Assembly: GCA_005778045.1 (NCBI GenBank)
Contig: SXKQ01000108.1
Coordinates: forward strand, 1 to 53,959
Reading direction: 5' to 3'
DNA: 53,959 nt
Origin: Planctomycetia bacterium
Lineage (GTDB): Bacteria > Planctomycetota > UBA1135 > GCA-002686595
The position numbers and the translations under genes are program-made. Shown here piece by piece: positions 8,015-16,076 of this stretch (its first letter is position 1; each line of letters opens with the position of its first letter). The notes beneath the pieces are model-generated. The model made no database searches. It saw only the letters and a list, made by a program, of their open reading frames with translations, and was not told the origin of the DNA.

Positions 8015-9892
8015 GTGCGCGTTCTCGTCGCTCTCGCTCGTCTGTTGGCACTCTCACTGGCCGTGCTCGTTTCGCTGGTCCGCGGACAGGACGCGGGCCT
8101 GAACGACCCGACGTTCAAGGGAGCGCGGGAGCATGACCGCTTCGGCTACGGAGCCAATGCCACCGTGCGCGCCATCGCAGTCCAGAGCGACGGCAAGATC
8201 CTGCTCGGCGGGGACTTCACGTCCCACAACGAGGAGAGCTGGAGCTTCCTCGGGCGCGTCGACTCTCAGGGACGTCGCGACCTCGCCTCTTCGGGTGCCA
8301 CCGCGCTCGACGCGGCGGTGCGCGCGATCGCGCTGCAGCCCGACGGCAAGGCCATCATCGGCGGCGACTTCACGACCGCGAGCGGAGGCAGGTCCCGCAT
8401 CGCGCGCATGCGCGTCGATGGCTTCGCGGACACCACCTTCAACATCGATACGGGCACCAACGCGCGCGTGAGCGCCGCACTCGTTCAACCCGACGGCAAG
8501 GCCGTGACCGTGGGAGCCTTCACGAAGTTCAACGGCGTGGTGCGCAACCGGGTTGCGCGGCTCAACGCGGACGGATCCGTCGACGCCGAGTTCCTCTCCA
8601 ACGTCGGGGCGAATAGCGTAGTCCACGCAGTCAAGCTCGATGCCTCGGGGCTGGTGCTGATCGGCGGGGACTTCACCGAGCAAGGGAGTGCGACGCGCGG
8701 ACGGCTGGCGCGCGTACTGACCACCGGCGGCATCGACGCGACCTTCGATCCGTCGGGCGGCGCGAACGGCATCGTGTACGTGGTCAAGGCGCAGCTTGAC
8801 GGCAAGCTCGTGATCGGAGGCGATTTCACGCACTTCAAAGGCCTGCCGTGCCGCGGACTTGCGCGCCTGAACGCCAACGGCTTCGTCGACACAGACTTCA
8901 ACCAAGGCAGTGGACTTGCGCCGTCCGCGACGATCCCGAAGTGCGCACTGACCGACCTGCTCATCGAGCCCAGCGGCAAGCTCACGGTGGTCGGGGTGCT
9001 TGGCAGCTAAAACGGAGTCGCACGCACGAACATCCTGCGCCTCAACGCGGATGGCTCCTTGGACACCACGTTCAACCCGGGTAGCGGTCCCAACGACGTC
9101 CTCATGTCCGTCGAGCGGCTCTCCGGTGGGCGCTACGTGGTCGGAGGATTGCACGAGTTCTGCGACGGACAGCTGCGCCCCCACGTCACGCGACTGCTCT
9201 AGAGCGGCTCTGTGGACACGACCTTTGGAACCACGCTCGGAGTCGCGGGCGGAGTCGTGCTCACGATGAAGTTCGAGCCCGACGCCTCGGTCTGGGTCGA
9301 AGGGAGTTTCTCCACGGTCGGCGGTGTCAACTGCACGGCCGTCGCGTACCTCAACGCCAGCGGGGGCGTGTTCTCCGTCGATGTCCTTGCCGACGGTCGA
9401 GTCATCCTCGGCGGCCAGTTCTCGACGATCCACGGCGTGCGCCAGCACGGGGTCGCGCGCCTGAAAATCGAGATCACTGAGACGTACCGCGTCGGCAGGC
9501 TCAACTCCGCGGGCTATGTACCCGCGATCGGCACGAACGGCTCCACGCCTTCGTACGTGAACGGCGGGTTGATCGCCACCTGCACCAACGCGCTGAACCA
9601 GCGCTTGAGCCTGCTGTTCCACGGCAGCACAGCGATCGCCATCCCATTTCAGGGCGGCACGCTATGCGTCGCCCAGTCCGTCCCTCGCACCGTGGTGCAG
9701 AGCTCTGGCGGCTCGGTCTCGGGCAACGACCGCTTGGGCACGCACGCGCACGGCTTCACGACGGCGGAGTTCAATGCAGCGGCCCCGCTGCCCGGCGACA
9801 TCGTCTTCTGCCAGTGATGGATGCACGACCCCGCGAGCCCATCGACGACCTCGCTCTCCAACGCCCTGCGCTTCTCGGTGATGCTCCAGCCA
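8015..9892 (+). pseudogene. Secreted delta-60-repeat protein, broken by three in-frame stops
   Basis: One reading frame with homology throughout but interrupted by TAA (9008-9010), TAG (9200-9202) and TGA (9815-9817); no frameshift is needed. The GTG start gives a signal peptide (VLVALARLLALSLAVLVSLV). About eight delta-60 repeats of ~50-60 residues follow, each with a VxxDGKxxxGGDFT strand and an ARLNADGxxDxxF strand. The repeats run straight through the first two stops: GS-stop-NGVARTN and RLL-stop-SGSVDTTF. A C-terminal anchor-like domain contains FQGGTLCVAQ, then CQ-stop-WMHDPASP and LSNALRFSV, so the TGA probably replaced a Trp codon. The intact form would be an extracellular beta-propeller-like protein. 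The fragment now runs into the convergent HPP gene. Sequencing error is possible but would require three independent substitutions. Confidence 0.85.
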
Positions 9893-9902
9893 GCAGGCGC
9901 CG

Positions 9903-10436
9903 TCACAGCCAGTGCGTCGGATAGCGCCGCTGGCGCCCGAGGTTGTTCGTGACGAGCGCCGTCGCGAGCAACACGGGTGCGCTGGCGAGCACCGGTACGA
10001 GCACGAACGAGAACCCGCAGGTGCCCTGCACTCCGATGAGTGCGGTGGCACCGCCGGGCGGATGCAGGGTGCGCGTGAGCATCATCGCGAATGTGGCGAG
10101 ACCGACCGCCAACGCGATGGTGTAAGGCGTGGAGCCGAGCGCGGCGACCGTGCAGGCGGCGACGAGCGCGGAGATCGCGTGCCCACCGACGAGGTTGCGC
10201 GGCTGTGAAAGCTGCGCTTCGGGTGCGGCGAAGACCAAGACGGCGGATGCTCCGAGCGGTCCGATCAGGAGCGGCTGTCCGCTCGCCACCGTCAACGCAT
10301 GTAACGCGAGCAGACCAAGGGTCGCGCTCACGCCGCTCCCTAGCGCCTGTGCGAGCGAACGCGGCTGCGCGTCGGAACGCAGTGGTGCGAGCCAACGATG
10401 CAGGAACTGGCGCGGCGTCGGGACCACGGACGGCAC
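9903..10436 (-). CDS. HPP-family integral membrane protein
   Basis: A 177-residue protein with four or five hydrophobic helices and the family-defining motif LHPPGGATALIGV; a second conserved loop is LIGPLGASAVLVFAAPEAQLSQPRNLVGGH. Members are small inner-membrane proteins, some linked to nitrite transport in plastids and cyanobacteria; the substrate here is unknown. It ends 6 nt downstream-strand of lpxA's stop (10443), so the two are probably co-transcribed leftward with lpxA and mnmH, with lpxA upstream. Its 3' end abuts the decayed delta-60 gene. Confidence 0.88.
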   Translation of the reverse strand: MPSVVPTPRQFLHRWLAPLRSDAQPRSLAQALGSGVSATLGLLALHALTVASGQPLLIGPLGASAVLVFAAPEAQLSQPRNLVGGHAISALVAACTVAALGSTPYTIALAVGLATFAMMLTRTLHPPGGATALIGVQGTCGFSFVLVPVLASAPVLLATALVTNNLGRQRRYPTHWL

Positions 10437-10442
10437 TCGCGC

Positions 10443-11276
10443 CTAGAACGCGTCGTCGCTGTCGTCGGAAGCGGCGCGCACGCCGGCCGGTCCCGCGCAC
10501 ACGCCGCGCTTGGACTCGAGCACGAAGCGCGCGATCTCGGCGACCTCGGTCACGGGACTCTTCGAGAGCTCATGGGCGACCTTCGCGGGGCTCTGGCCCG
10601 AGCGGAAGATGCGCGACAGTGCATGGCGGACCGACGTGCGCTGCTCGGTCGTGAAGCCCGCGCGGCGCAGGCCGATCGTGTTGGGCGAGCGCCAGCGGAT
10701 CGGGTACGAGCCGGCGACGATCGAGAACGGCGGCACATCCTTCGTCACCATCGCGACGCCGCCGACGAGCGTCAGACGGCCGACGCGACAGAACTGGTGC
10801 ACGGCGGCACCACCGGAGATGAACGCGCGTTCGCCGACATGCACGTGGCCGCCGAGCATCGCACTGTTGACGAGGATCGCGCCGGGCTCGACGTGGCAGT
10901 TGTGACCGACGTGCGAGCTCGCCATGAGCATCACGCCGTCGCCGATCCAGGTCTCGGTGTTCGCACCCGTGCCGCGGTGTACGGTGACGTGCTCGTGGAT
11001 GCGGCAGTTCGCGCCGATCACGACGCGCGACGGGTCGTCCTTGTACTTCACGTCCTGCGGCTCGCCGCCGATCACGCTGTGGTCGCGGATCGACGTGCCC
11101 GCACCGATCTTCGCGCAGCCGTGGATACGCACGAACGCCCCGAGCTTGCAGCCGTCCCCGAGCGAGGCGCCCGCATCGATGACGCAGTAGGGTCCGACCT
11201 CTACGCCGGAACCGAGAATCGCGGCGGGATCGACGATGGCGGTGGAGTGAATGCGAGGCAGTGCGGCGGTGCTCAT
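10443..11276 (-). CDS. lpxA: UDP-N-acetylglucosamine acyltransferase (lipid A step 1)
   Basis: Transfers a 3-hydroxyacyl chain from ACP to UDP-GlcNAc, the first step of lipid A synthesis, in the cytoplasm. The 277-residue protein starts at ATG 11276 (MSTAALPRIHSTAIVDPAA), giving the family's usual start. Left-handed beta-helix hexapeptide repeats fill residues 10-190. The catalytic region is SSHVGHNC (H122 and H125, matching the numbering of the E. coli enzyme), preceded by CRIHEHVTVHRGT. VHQFCRVG and DVPPFSIVAG are also conserved. The C-terminal ~75 residues are the helical domain. It shows that this organism makes lipid A. lpxC, lpxD and fabZ, its usual neighbours, are not beside it. Confidence 0.95.
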   Translation of the reverse strand: MSTAALPRIHSTAIVDPAAILGSGVEVGPYCVIDAGASLGDGCKLGAFVRIHGCAKIGAGTSIRDHSVIGGEPQDVKYKDDPSRVVIGANCRIHEHVTVHRGTGANTETWIGDGVMLMASSHVGHNCHVEPGAILVNSAMLGGHVHVGERAFISGGAAVHQFCRVGRLTLVGGVAMVTKDVPPFSIVAGSYPIRWRSPNTIGLRRAGFTTEQRTSVRHALSRIFRSGQSPAKVAHELSKSPVTEVAEIARFVLESKRGVCAGPAGVRAASDDSDDAF

Positions 11277-11310
11277 GACGTGCCGGAGTCTAGCAGCCAA
11301 TGCTGAGCGT

Positions 11311-12474
11311 TCACGCGCGGGCGGCGTCGTGCTCGACCCAGGTGGCAAGCTCCTGCGCGCAGGCGCGCGGATCGATGGAGTCGAAGCGAGCGCTCGAGCG
11401 GCGGCCCTGTTCCGCATGGCGATAGCGCGGGTCGTACCAGCGCTCGAGCAGCAGCGCGACGAGCTCGCGCTCGCGGCCCGCGTCGAGAAGGGGCACGAGA
11501 GGTTCCGCCCAGTCGGAAGCGATGCGCGCCGTGAGCTCGGCGAGGCTCGCACGCAGCTGCTCGCGGCTCTCTCCGGTCGCGAGATAGTCGTCCACGAGCA
11601 CGTCGATGCGCCGCTCGACCGGCGCGACGAGATCGAGGTTGGTTCCGGACTCCAGCGTCCTCCACACCGGCGCTGGCACGATCACGTCCCCCACCTTGCG
11701 GCTCTCGCCCTCGAGCACGAGCACGCCGGATGCATGGCCACGCGAGATGCGCCTCGCGAGGCGATTCTCGAACTGCTTCTGCGTCGCGGGAGCGAGGCCT
11801 GCAGCGCCGAGCAGCGAGCTGCGGTGACCAGCCGCCGCTTCGAGGTCCATGGTCCAGCCAGGTCGCAGGCGCTCGAGCTCGCGCAGCACGAGCGTCTTCC
11901 CCACGCCCGTGAGCCCCCGCAGCACGTACGTACGCGGCGGACGGAAGCGCTCGAACTCCGCGAGGAGTTGCGCACGACAGCTCTTGTAGCCGCCCTCGAT
12001 CGCCACCGCGCGCTCGAGCCCGAGCTCGCGCAGGAGCGCCGTCACGCTGCGCGAGCGCATCCCGCCGCGCCAGCAGTAGAGGAACACGGGATTTGCCGGC
12101 GCTTCGACAACCATGCGCGCGCGCACCCGTCGGTCCATGACCTCGATGCCGCCCGCGGCGAGCTCGTCGACGAGCCGCACCGCGTCCCGCGCGGACGGTG
12201 TCCACCCGGCGAGGCCCGCGATCGTCTCCACCATGCGCGCCACCGAGCCACGCACGCGCGAGCGCGCGGCATCGAATGCGGCCTGCGGTGACTCGCGGTG
12301 GTACAGGAGCCCCACGAGCGCGCGCTCGTCGTCGTCGAGGAGCGGCACGTTGACCGCGCCCTCGACATGGTCGGCGGCGAACTCGACCGGCGCGCGCAGG
12401 TCGATCAGCGGTGCACCCTCGACGGCCAGCGCATTCGCTGCGGCGACCGTCGGAACGCCTTGGAGGGCGCTCAC
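11311..12474 (-). CDS. mnmH: tRNA 2-selenouridine synthase (MnmH/SelU)
   Basis: Replaces sulfur of (m)nm5s2U34 in tRNA with selenium, via geranylation and using selenophosphate. The 387-residue protein has an N-terminal rhodanese domain (PLIDLRAPVEFAADHVEGA) with the catalytic Cys134 in the diagnostic FLYCWRGGMRS motif. A P-loop domain follows (GLTGVGKT, residues 187-194) with MDLEAAAGHRSSLLG. Length and order match the family. The enzyme needs SelD-made selenophosphate, so its presence implies selenium metabolism in this genome, relevant to the candidate selenoprotein near 36.6 kb. Its stop is 34 nt from the lpxA start, and the next gene upstream ends 4 nt from its ATG, consistent with a leftward operon. 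Confidence 0.95.
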   Translation of the reverse strand: MSALQGVPTVAAANALAVEGAPLIDLRAPVEFAADHVEGAVNVPLLDDDERALVGLLYHRESPQAAFDAARSRVRGSVARMVETIAGLAGWTPSARDAVRLVDELAAGGIEVMDRRVRARMVVEAPANPVFLYCWRGGMRSRSVTALLRELGLERAVAIEGGYKSCRAQLLAEFERFRPPRTYVLRGLTGVGKTLVLRELERLRPGWTMDLEAAAGHRSSLLGAAGLAPATQKQFENRLARRISRGHASGVLVLEGESRKVGDVIVPAPVWRTLESGTNLDLVAPVERRIDVLVDDYLATGESREQLRASLAELTARIASDWAEPLVPLLDAGRERELVALLLERWYDPRYRHAEQGRRSSARFDSIDPRACAQELATWVEHDAARA

Positions 12475-12478
12475 GGAC

Positions 12479-14158
12479 TTACTTGACGGGCGCGGGCCGC
12501 GCGGGCGCGACCTTGAGCTCTAGCAGGCACTTCTCCACGCGCGGACGAAGCCAATCGACGTTGTGCTTGGCGATCGACATGGTCACCGCGATCGGACGGC
12601 CATCGAGGATGTACGCGAGCGTGGTGCAGTCGAGCTCATTGGCTTCCACCTTGCCGTGGTAGCGCAGGTAGACAAAGTCCCGGTTGCCGAGAGTGCGGCG
12701 CTCGGCAGTGTCGAGCACGAGATCCTTCTGGTTCGAGAGGATGTTGCGCTGCCGCTCGAGCCACGCATCGAGCGTCGTCCCGCGCTCGGAATCGAGCGCC
12801 ACGACGCCGATATTGTCCTTGAAGCGCTCGATCTGCGGGCCGACGAGGAATGGCTGGCCTGCGAGCGTGTCCGTGAGCCAGCCCTCGGGCATCGGCATCG
12901 ACAGCTGAAAGCGCGGCAACACCCAGCGCCCGGCCTCGACGCGCGGATTCAAGTCGACGAGCGAATCGAGGTCCTTCTCGATCAGGATCGTGGAGTCTTG
13001 GTCCTCGCGGTTGGCCTTGAGGCCGGGCTTGAGCCCGTTGAGTCCGGTCACGAACACGTCGACGAGAGCCACGTTCTCCGATCGCACCCAGTCGACGGCG
13101 AAGCCACGCGGGATGATCGTGCCGAGCGCGCGCGCCTGCAGCTCGCGGGCGAACTGGGCCGTGTCCTCGACGCGATCGAATGAGAGGCGCGCGACGAGCG
13201 CCATCTTGCCCGCGGGATCGCGCCAGAACTGGACGTGATCGCCGTCCCAGCCGAGCGTGGCGATGCGCGCGGGCACGGGCTCCATGCCGCTCTCGATCAG
13301 GAGCGCGTACAGACCGAGCTCGCCCAGCGAATCCTCGCGCACGAACTCGAGTCCGAGCTCTGCCGGCCACTGCGGAAGCTCCAGCCTGCGCGGGCGATCC
13401 TTGTAGAGCTTGGTGGCGTGCAGCAGCTGCTCCGTCGAGGCCGGAGCCTCCTCCTGCTGGTTGCGAACGCCTTCGAGATCGGAGTCGCGCAGGCGCCGCA
13501 GCGCGTGGTCGCGGCCGACGCGGTGCAGCTCGCGCACGAGCACGTCGGCTTTACTGGCCCTGAGCGGATCGTCGAGGTCGTCGGCGCGCAGTTGTCGCGG
13601 ATCGCGGCCGGCGCTCTTCTCCGCGAACACGAGCAGCGCGAGCTCGCCCTCGCCCGCCAGCAGCGCGCGGCGGACATGGACACTCTCGCAGGTGCGCTTC
13701 TCGCCCAGCAACGCCCCCAGCCCGCCCGAACGATCGCGAGAGGCGATCGCCAGCGCTCGAACGAGGTCCGCATCGCTCGTCTCGGCACGGCGCGAGTCGT
13801 CGATCACGAGCGCGTGCGTGTCGCTGCGATAGAGAACGGGCAATGCACCGAGATCCGCGCGCGCCACGGCGGCACGCGCGGCCGCGAGGCTCGGCGTACG
13901 GTCCATGCCGAAAGCTTGCCGCACGAAGGCGTGCGTCTGGAACCACTCCGGGCCGTAGAGGCGCTCGAGCTCGGCCTGCGCCAGCTCCTGGAACTCGCCC
14001 GCGCCGACCGACTGGATCGCCGTCGGCGGCTCGAAGCGCATCCACAAGCGCGACAGCTCGGCTTCGAGTGCGCGGACGCGCGGCTCGAGAGCGTCCTGCG
14101 CTCCTAGGGCGGTGCTGGCGGCGAGCGCGATGGCGACTAGCAAGGCGAGAGGTTTCAT
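12479..14158 (-). CDS. Secreted protein of unknown function
   Basis: A 559-residue protein beginning MKPLALLVAIALAASTALGA, a clear Sec signal peptide with AxA-type cleavage, followed by ALEPRVRALEAELSRLWMRF, a short amphipathic helix. The rest alternates charged and hydrophobic stretches with no motif I recognise. The C-terminal third resembles a beta-rich domain (FQLSMPMPEGWLTD, VYLRYHGKVEANELDCTTLA). It has no TM helix after the signal and no lipobox, so a periplasmic location is expected. Its stop is only 4 nt from the mnmH start; this looks like chance operon packing rather than functional linkage. 169 nt separate it from the LAB_N gene. Confidence 0.75.
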   Translation of the reverse strand: MKPLALLVAIALAASTALGAQDALEPRVRALEAELSRLWMRFEPPTAIQSVGAGEFQELAQAELERLYGPEWFQTHAFVRQAFGMDRTPSLAAARAAVARADLGALPVLYRSDTHALVIDDSRRAETSDADLVRALAIASRDRSGGLGALLGEKRTCESVHVRRALLAGEGELALLVFAEKSAGRDPRQLRADDLDDPLRASKADVLVRELHRVGRDHALRRLRDSDLEGVRNQQEEAPASTEQLLHATKLYKDRPRRLELPQWPAELGLEFVREDSLGELGLYALLIESGMEPVPARIATLGWDGDHVQFWRDPAGKMALVARLSFDRVEDTAQFARELQARALGTIIPRGFAVDWVRSENVALVDVFVTGLNGLKPGLKANREDQDSTILIEKDLDSLVDLNPRVEAGRWVLPRFQLSMPMPEGWLTDTLAGQPFLVGPQIERFKDNIGVVALDSERGTTLDAWLERQRNILSNQKDLVLDTAERRTLGNRDFVYLRYHGKVEANELDCTTLAYILDGRPIAVTMSIAKHNVDWLRPRVEKCLLELKVAPARPAPVK

Positions 14159-14327
14159 GGCACCTCAGACTCTAACCGAGAGCGGTCGCCGGGGATCGAC
14201 GCTGGCGCGGGGCCAACCCAACCCTTGCGGGCAGGGCCGCGGAATGAGGCGAAGTTCCTTCCGTCTCGGCGGGCCGCGGCGTGGAGCCTCGCGTCGGACG
14301 CGCGCGCCGACCGTCCCCGCCAGACCC

Positions 14328-14948
14328 CTAGTCGCCCTTCGAGACACCTCGGCCGAGCATCAGGTTGCGCACCTGCACGATCGGACCGGGCACGTAGCCC
14401 CACGCCAGCACGGGATCGCCGAGATGGACGGTGTAGGCGAGCAACAGCACGTTGCCGAACAGGGAGAGCCACCAGAAGAGTCGCGGAAAGTGGCTCTCGG
14501 AGGCGCGCTCGCTCGCCCACCACTGGACAACGAAGCGCGAGGACCACGTGCTCTGCCCGACGAGGGCCACGGCGACCCAGGCCACCTCCGCCTCCGCGCG
14601 GTTGCGGACCTCGTAGGCGGCGGCGGCGACGAGCAGGGCGAGAGCGAGCATGCCCAGCATCGCAAGTGGCGCAGCCCCGAGGGTCGCCGTACCCTGCCGA
14701 CGCAGGCGCAGGTTGCGCGTGTAGATGAGCCCGTTGATCGCGTACCCGAGCACGAGCACGTAGCTCTCGCGCGAGAACGAATAGGCGCCGAGCAGCGTCG
14801 TTCCGAAGAGCGACAGCCACCAGAACACCGGCGGCGCGACGCTGCGGCCCGCGCGCTCGCTCTTGTACCACTGCACGAAGAAGCGCGCGAAGAAGCAGGC
14901 GTTGCCGACCCAGCCGGCTATCTGCAGCAGCAGCGCAGGCCCCGCCAT
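14328..14948 (-). CDS. Membrane protein with two tandem LAB_N domains
   Basis: LAB_N is the small membrane domain named for the N-terminus of lipid-A-disaccharide synthase and also found alone next to GT2 enzymes. This 206-residue protein (start ATG 14948, MAGPALLLQIAGWVGNACFF) contains it twice. Copy 1 has ARFFVQWYKSERA, FWWLSLFGTTLL and YAINGLIYTRNL. Copy 2 has SRFVVQWWASERA, FWWLSLFGNVLLLAY and VPGPIVQVRNLML. Together they make about six TM helices. The gene overlaps the GT2 stop by one base, which supports a polyprenyl-phosphate-sugar or lipid A modification role together with GT2 and the ArnT-like enzymes. Function of the domain itself is unproven. Confidence 0.88.
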   Translation of the reverse strand: MAGPALLLQIAGWVGNACFFARFFVQWYKSERAGRSVAPPVFWWLSLFGTTLLGAYSFSRESYVLVLGYAINGLIYTRNLRLRRQGTATLGAAPLAMLGMLALALLVAAAAYEVRNRAEAEVAWVAVALVGQSTWSSRFVVQWWASERASESHFPRLFWWLSLFGNVLLLAYTVHLGDPVLAWGYVPGPIVQVRNLMLGRGVSKGD

Positions 14949-15772
14949 CAGGCGCGTCTCATGTCGGATTCCTCGGTCACGATCGGGAGCTTGCGGATGC
15001 GCGTGCGCATCCAATTCACGGCGAGGAGGTCGCGCCGCGCTCGCAACGCGCGGTTGGCGACGCCGTATTTTGAGACGCCGGCGCAGCGCGGGCGGTGCGA
15101 GACGGGGTGCTCGAGCACCTTGGAACCGAGGTGGCGCATCGAGATCGGCTTGAAGCGATGCATGCCCTCGAAGTGCAGCGGGATCCGGCGGATCCCGGCG
15201 GTGCGGAACAGCTTGAGCGAGCAGCCGGCGTCGCGGATCTGGTCGTGGGAGAGCCTTTTGCGGAGCGCCTTGGCGATCTTCGAGCTCGCGCGGCGCACGA
15301 GGTCGTCATTGCGCTTCATGCGCCAGCCGACCACCTCGTCGCCGAGCAGTTCGAGCATCTTCGGCAGATCCGCTGCGTCGTTGTGCATGTAGGCGTCGAG
15401 GGTCGCGACGAGCGGCACGCGCGCGTCATCGATGCCCGCGAGCATGGCGCTCGTCTGGCCGCGGTTGCGCGCGAAGAACACGCGGCGCACGCGCGGGTCG
15501 TTGCGGCGCAGCTCCTTCATCACGCCGGTCGAGCCATCGGTACTGCCGTCGTCAACGAGCGCCGGCTCACCGCGCGTGCGCTCGCCGAGCACCTCGTACA
15601 CCCGCCGGTGAAGCGGACCGAGGTTGTCGATTCCGCTCCAGACGGGCTCGACCTGCGGCTCTGGGGAGAGGTTCTGGCGGGCATCGCTCGCCCTTCGTGG
15701 TCCCCGAAGGTTTTTCGAGAATAGCAACGGACCCCTGAGGGTGAATACGACGCCCCGCTTCCTCGCCCGCAC
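14948..15772 (-). CDS. Glycosyltransferase family 2, lesions at key positions
   Basis: Related to dolichol-phosphate-mannose-synthase-like GT2 enzymes. Conserved parts include LGPLHRRVYEVL, LVDDGSTDGS, ARNRGQTSAMLAGID, VVGWRMKRND, DAGCSLKLFR, EGMHRFKP and SKYGVANRA. Two features are abnormal. The first beta-strand and loop (normally VSVVVPVYNE) are shortened to QVEPVWSGIDNL, and the metal-binding DAD triad reads DAY (TLDAYMHNDAADL). The 5' end is also uncertain: about 40 codons precede homology and no start is convincing. It may be a recently inactivated gene still open by reading frame, or a divergent acceptor-binding homologue. It is coupled to the LAB_N gene downstream. Confidence 0.65.
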   Translation of the reverse strand: MRARKRGVVFTLRGPLLFSKNLRGPRRASDARQNLSPEPQVEPVWSGIDNLGPLHRRVYEVLGERTRGEPALVDDGSTDGSTGVMKELRRNDPRVRRVFFARNRGQTSAMLAGIDDARVPLVATLDAYMHNDAADLPKMLELLGDEVVGWRMKRNDDLVRRASSKIAKALRKRLSHDQIRDAGCSLKLFRTAGIRRIPLHFEGMHRFKPISMRHLGSKVLEHPVSHRPRCAGVSKYGVANRALRARRDLLAVNWMRTRIRKLPIVTEESDMRRA

Positions 15773-15779
15773 CCCGCCC

Positions 15780-16004
15780 TGCTAGTGGCCGCTCGTCCCA
15801 ATCTTCGTATGCGCGTCGACGCACGGCCTGTGGGCGCCGCACGAGCCCCGCGACGCGCTGCTCGACCTCGAGGCCGCTGCCCGCGGCGATGGTGAAGTGC
15901 CCTCGGGTCTCGAGCCCCTTCGAGACGAACGCGCGCAGCTTGGGATCATCGTCGACGACCCGGATCTTCTGGGGCGAGCTGCTCGCTCGGCGATTTCTAG
16001 CCAT
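15780..16004 (-). pseudogene. Response-regulator receiver domain remnant
   Basis: The 304-nt interval between the GT2 and GT39-like genes contains only a piece of a receiver domain. From 16004 leftward the translation is MARNRRASSSPQ then IRVVDDDPKLRAFVSKGLET, the first strand, acidic pair and helix 1 of a CheY-like domain, then TIAAGSGLEVEQRV. After about residue 52 similarity stops; the phosphoacceptor Asp, the Thr/Ser strand and the Lys strand are absent, and the frame runs into the 5' end of the GT2 gene. It is read here as a truncated relic of a two-component regulator. No intact downstream domain was found in any frame. Confidence 0.55.
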
Positions 16005-16076
16005 TCCCCGGAGGGGGGATGGAGCGAGCGAGAAGCGAGCGAGGCACGGTTCACAGTTTCGTCATGCGCGCACCCG

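Noticed and set aside
9815..9817. Selenocysteine at the third stop (TGA) of the delta-60 gene
   Set aside because: No hairpin with a G-rich loop follows at the right distance, the family has Trp at that position, and two other non-UGA stops break the same frame.
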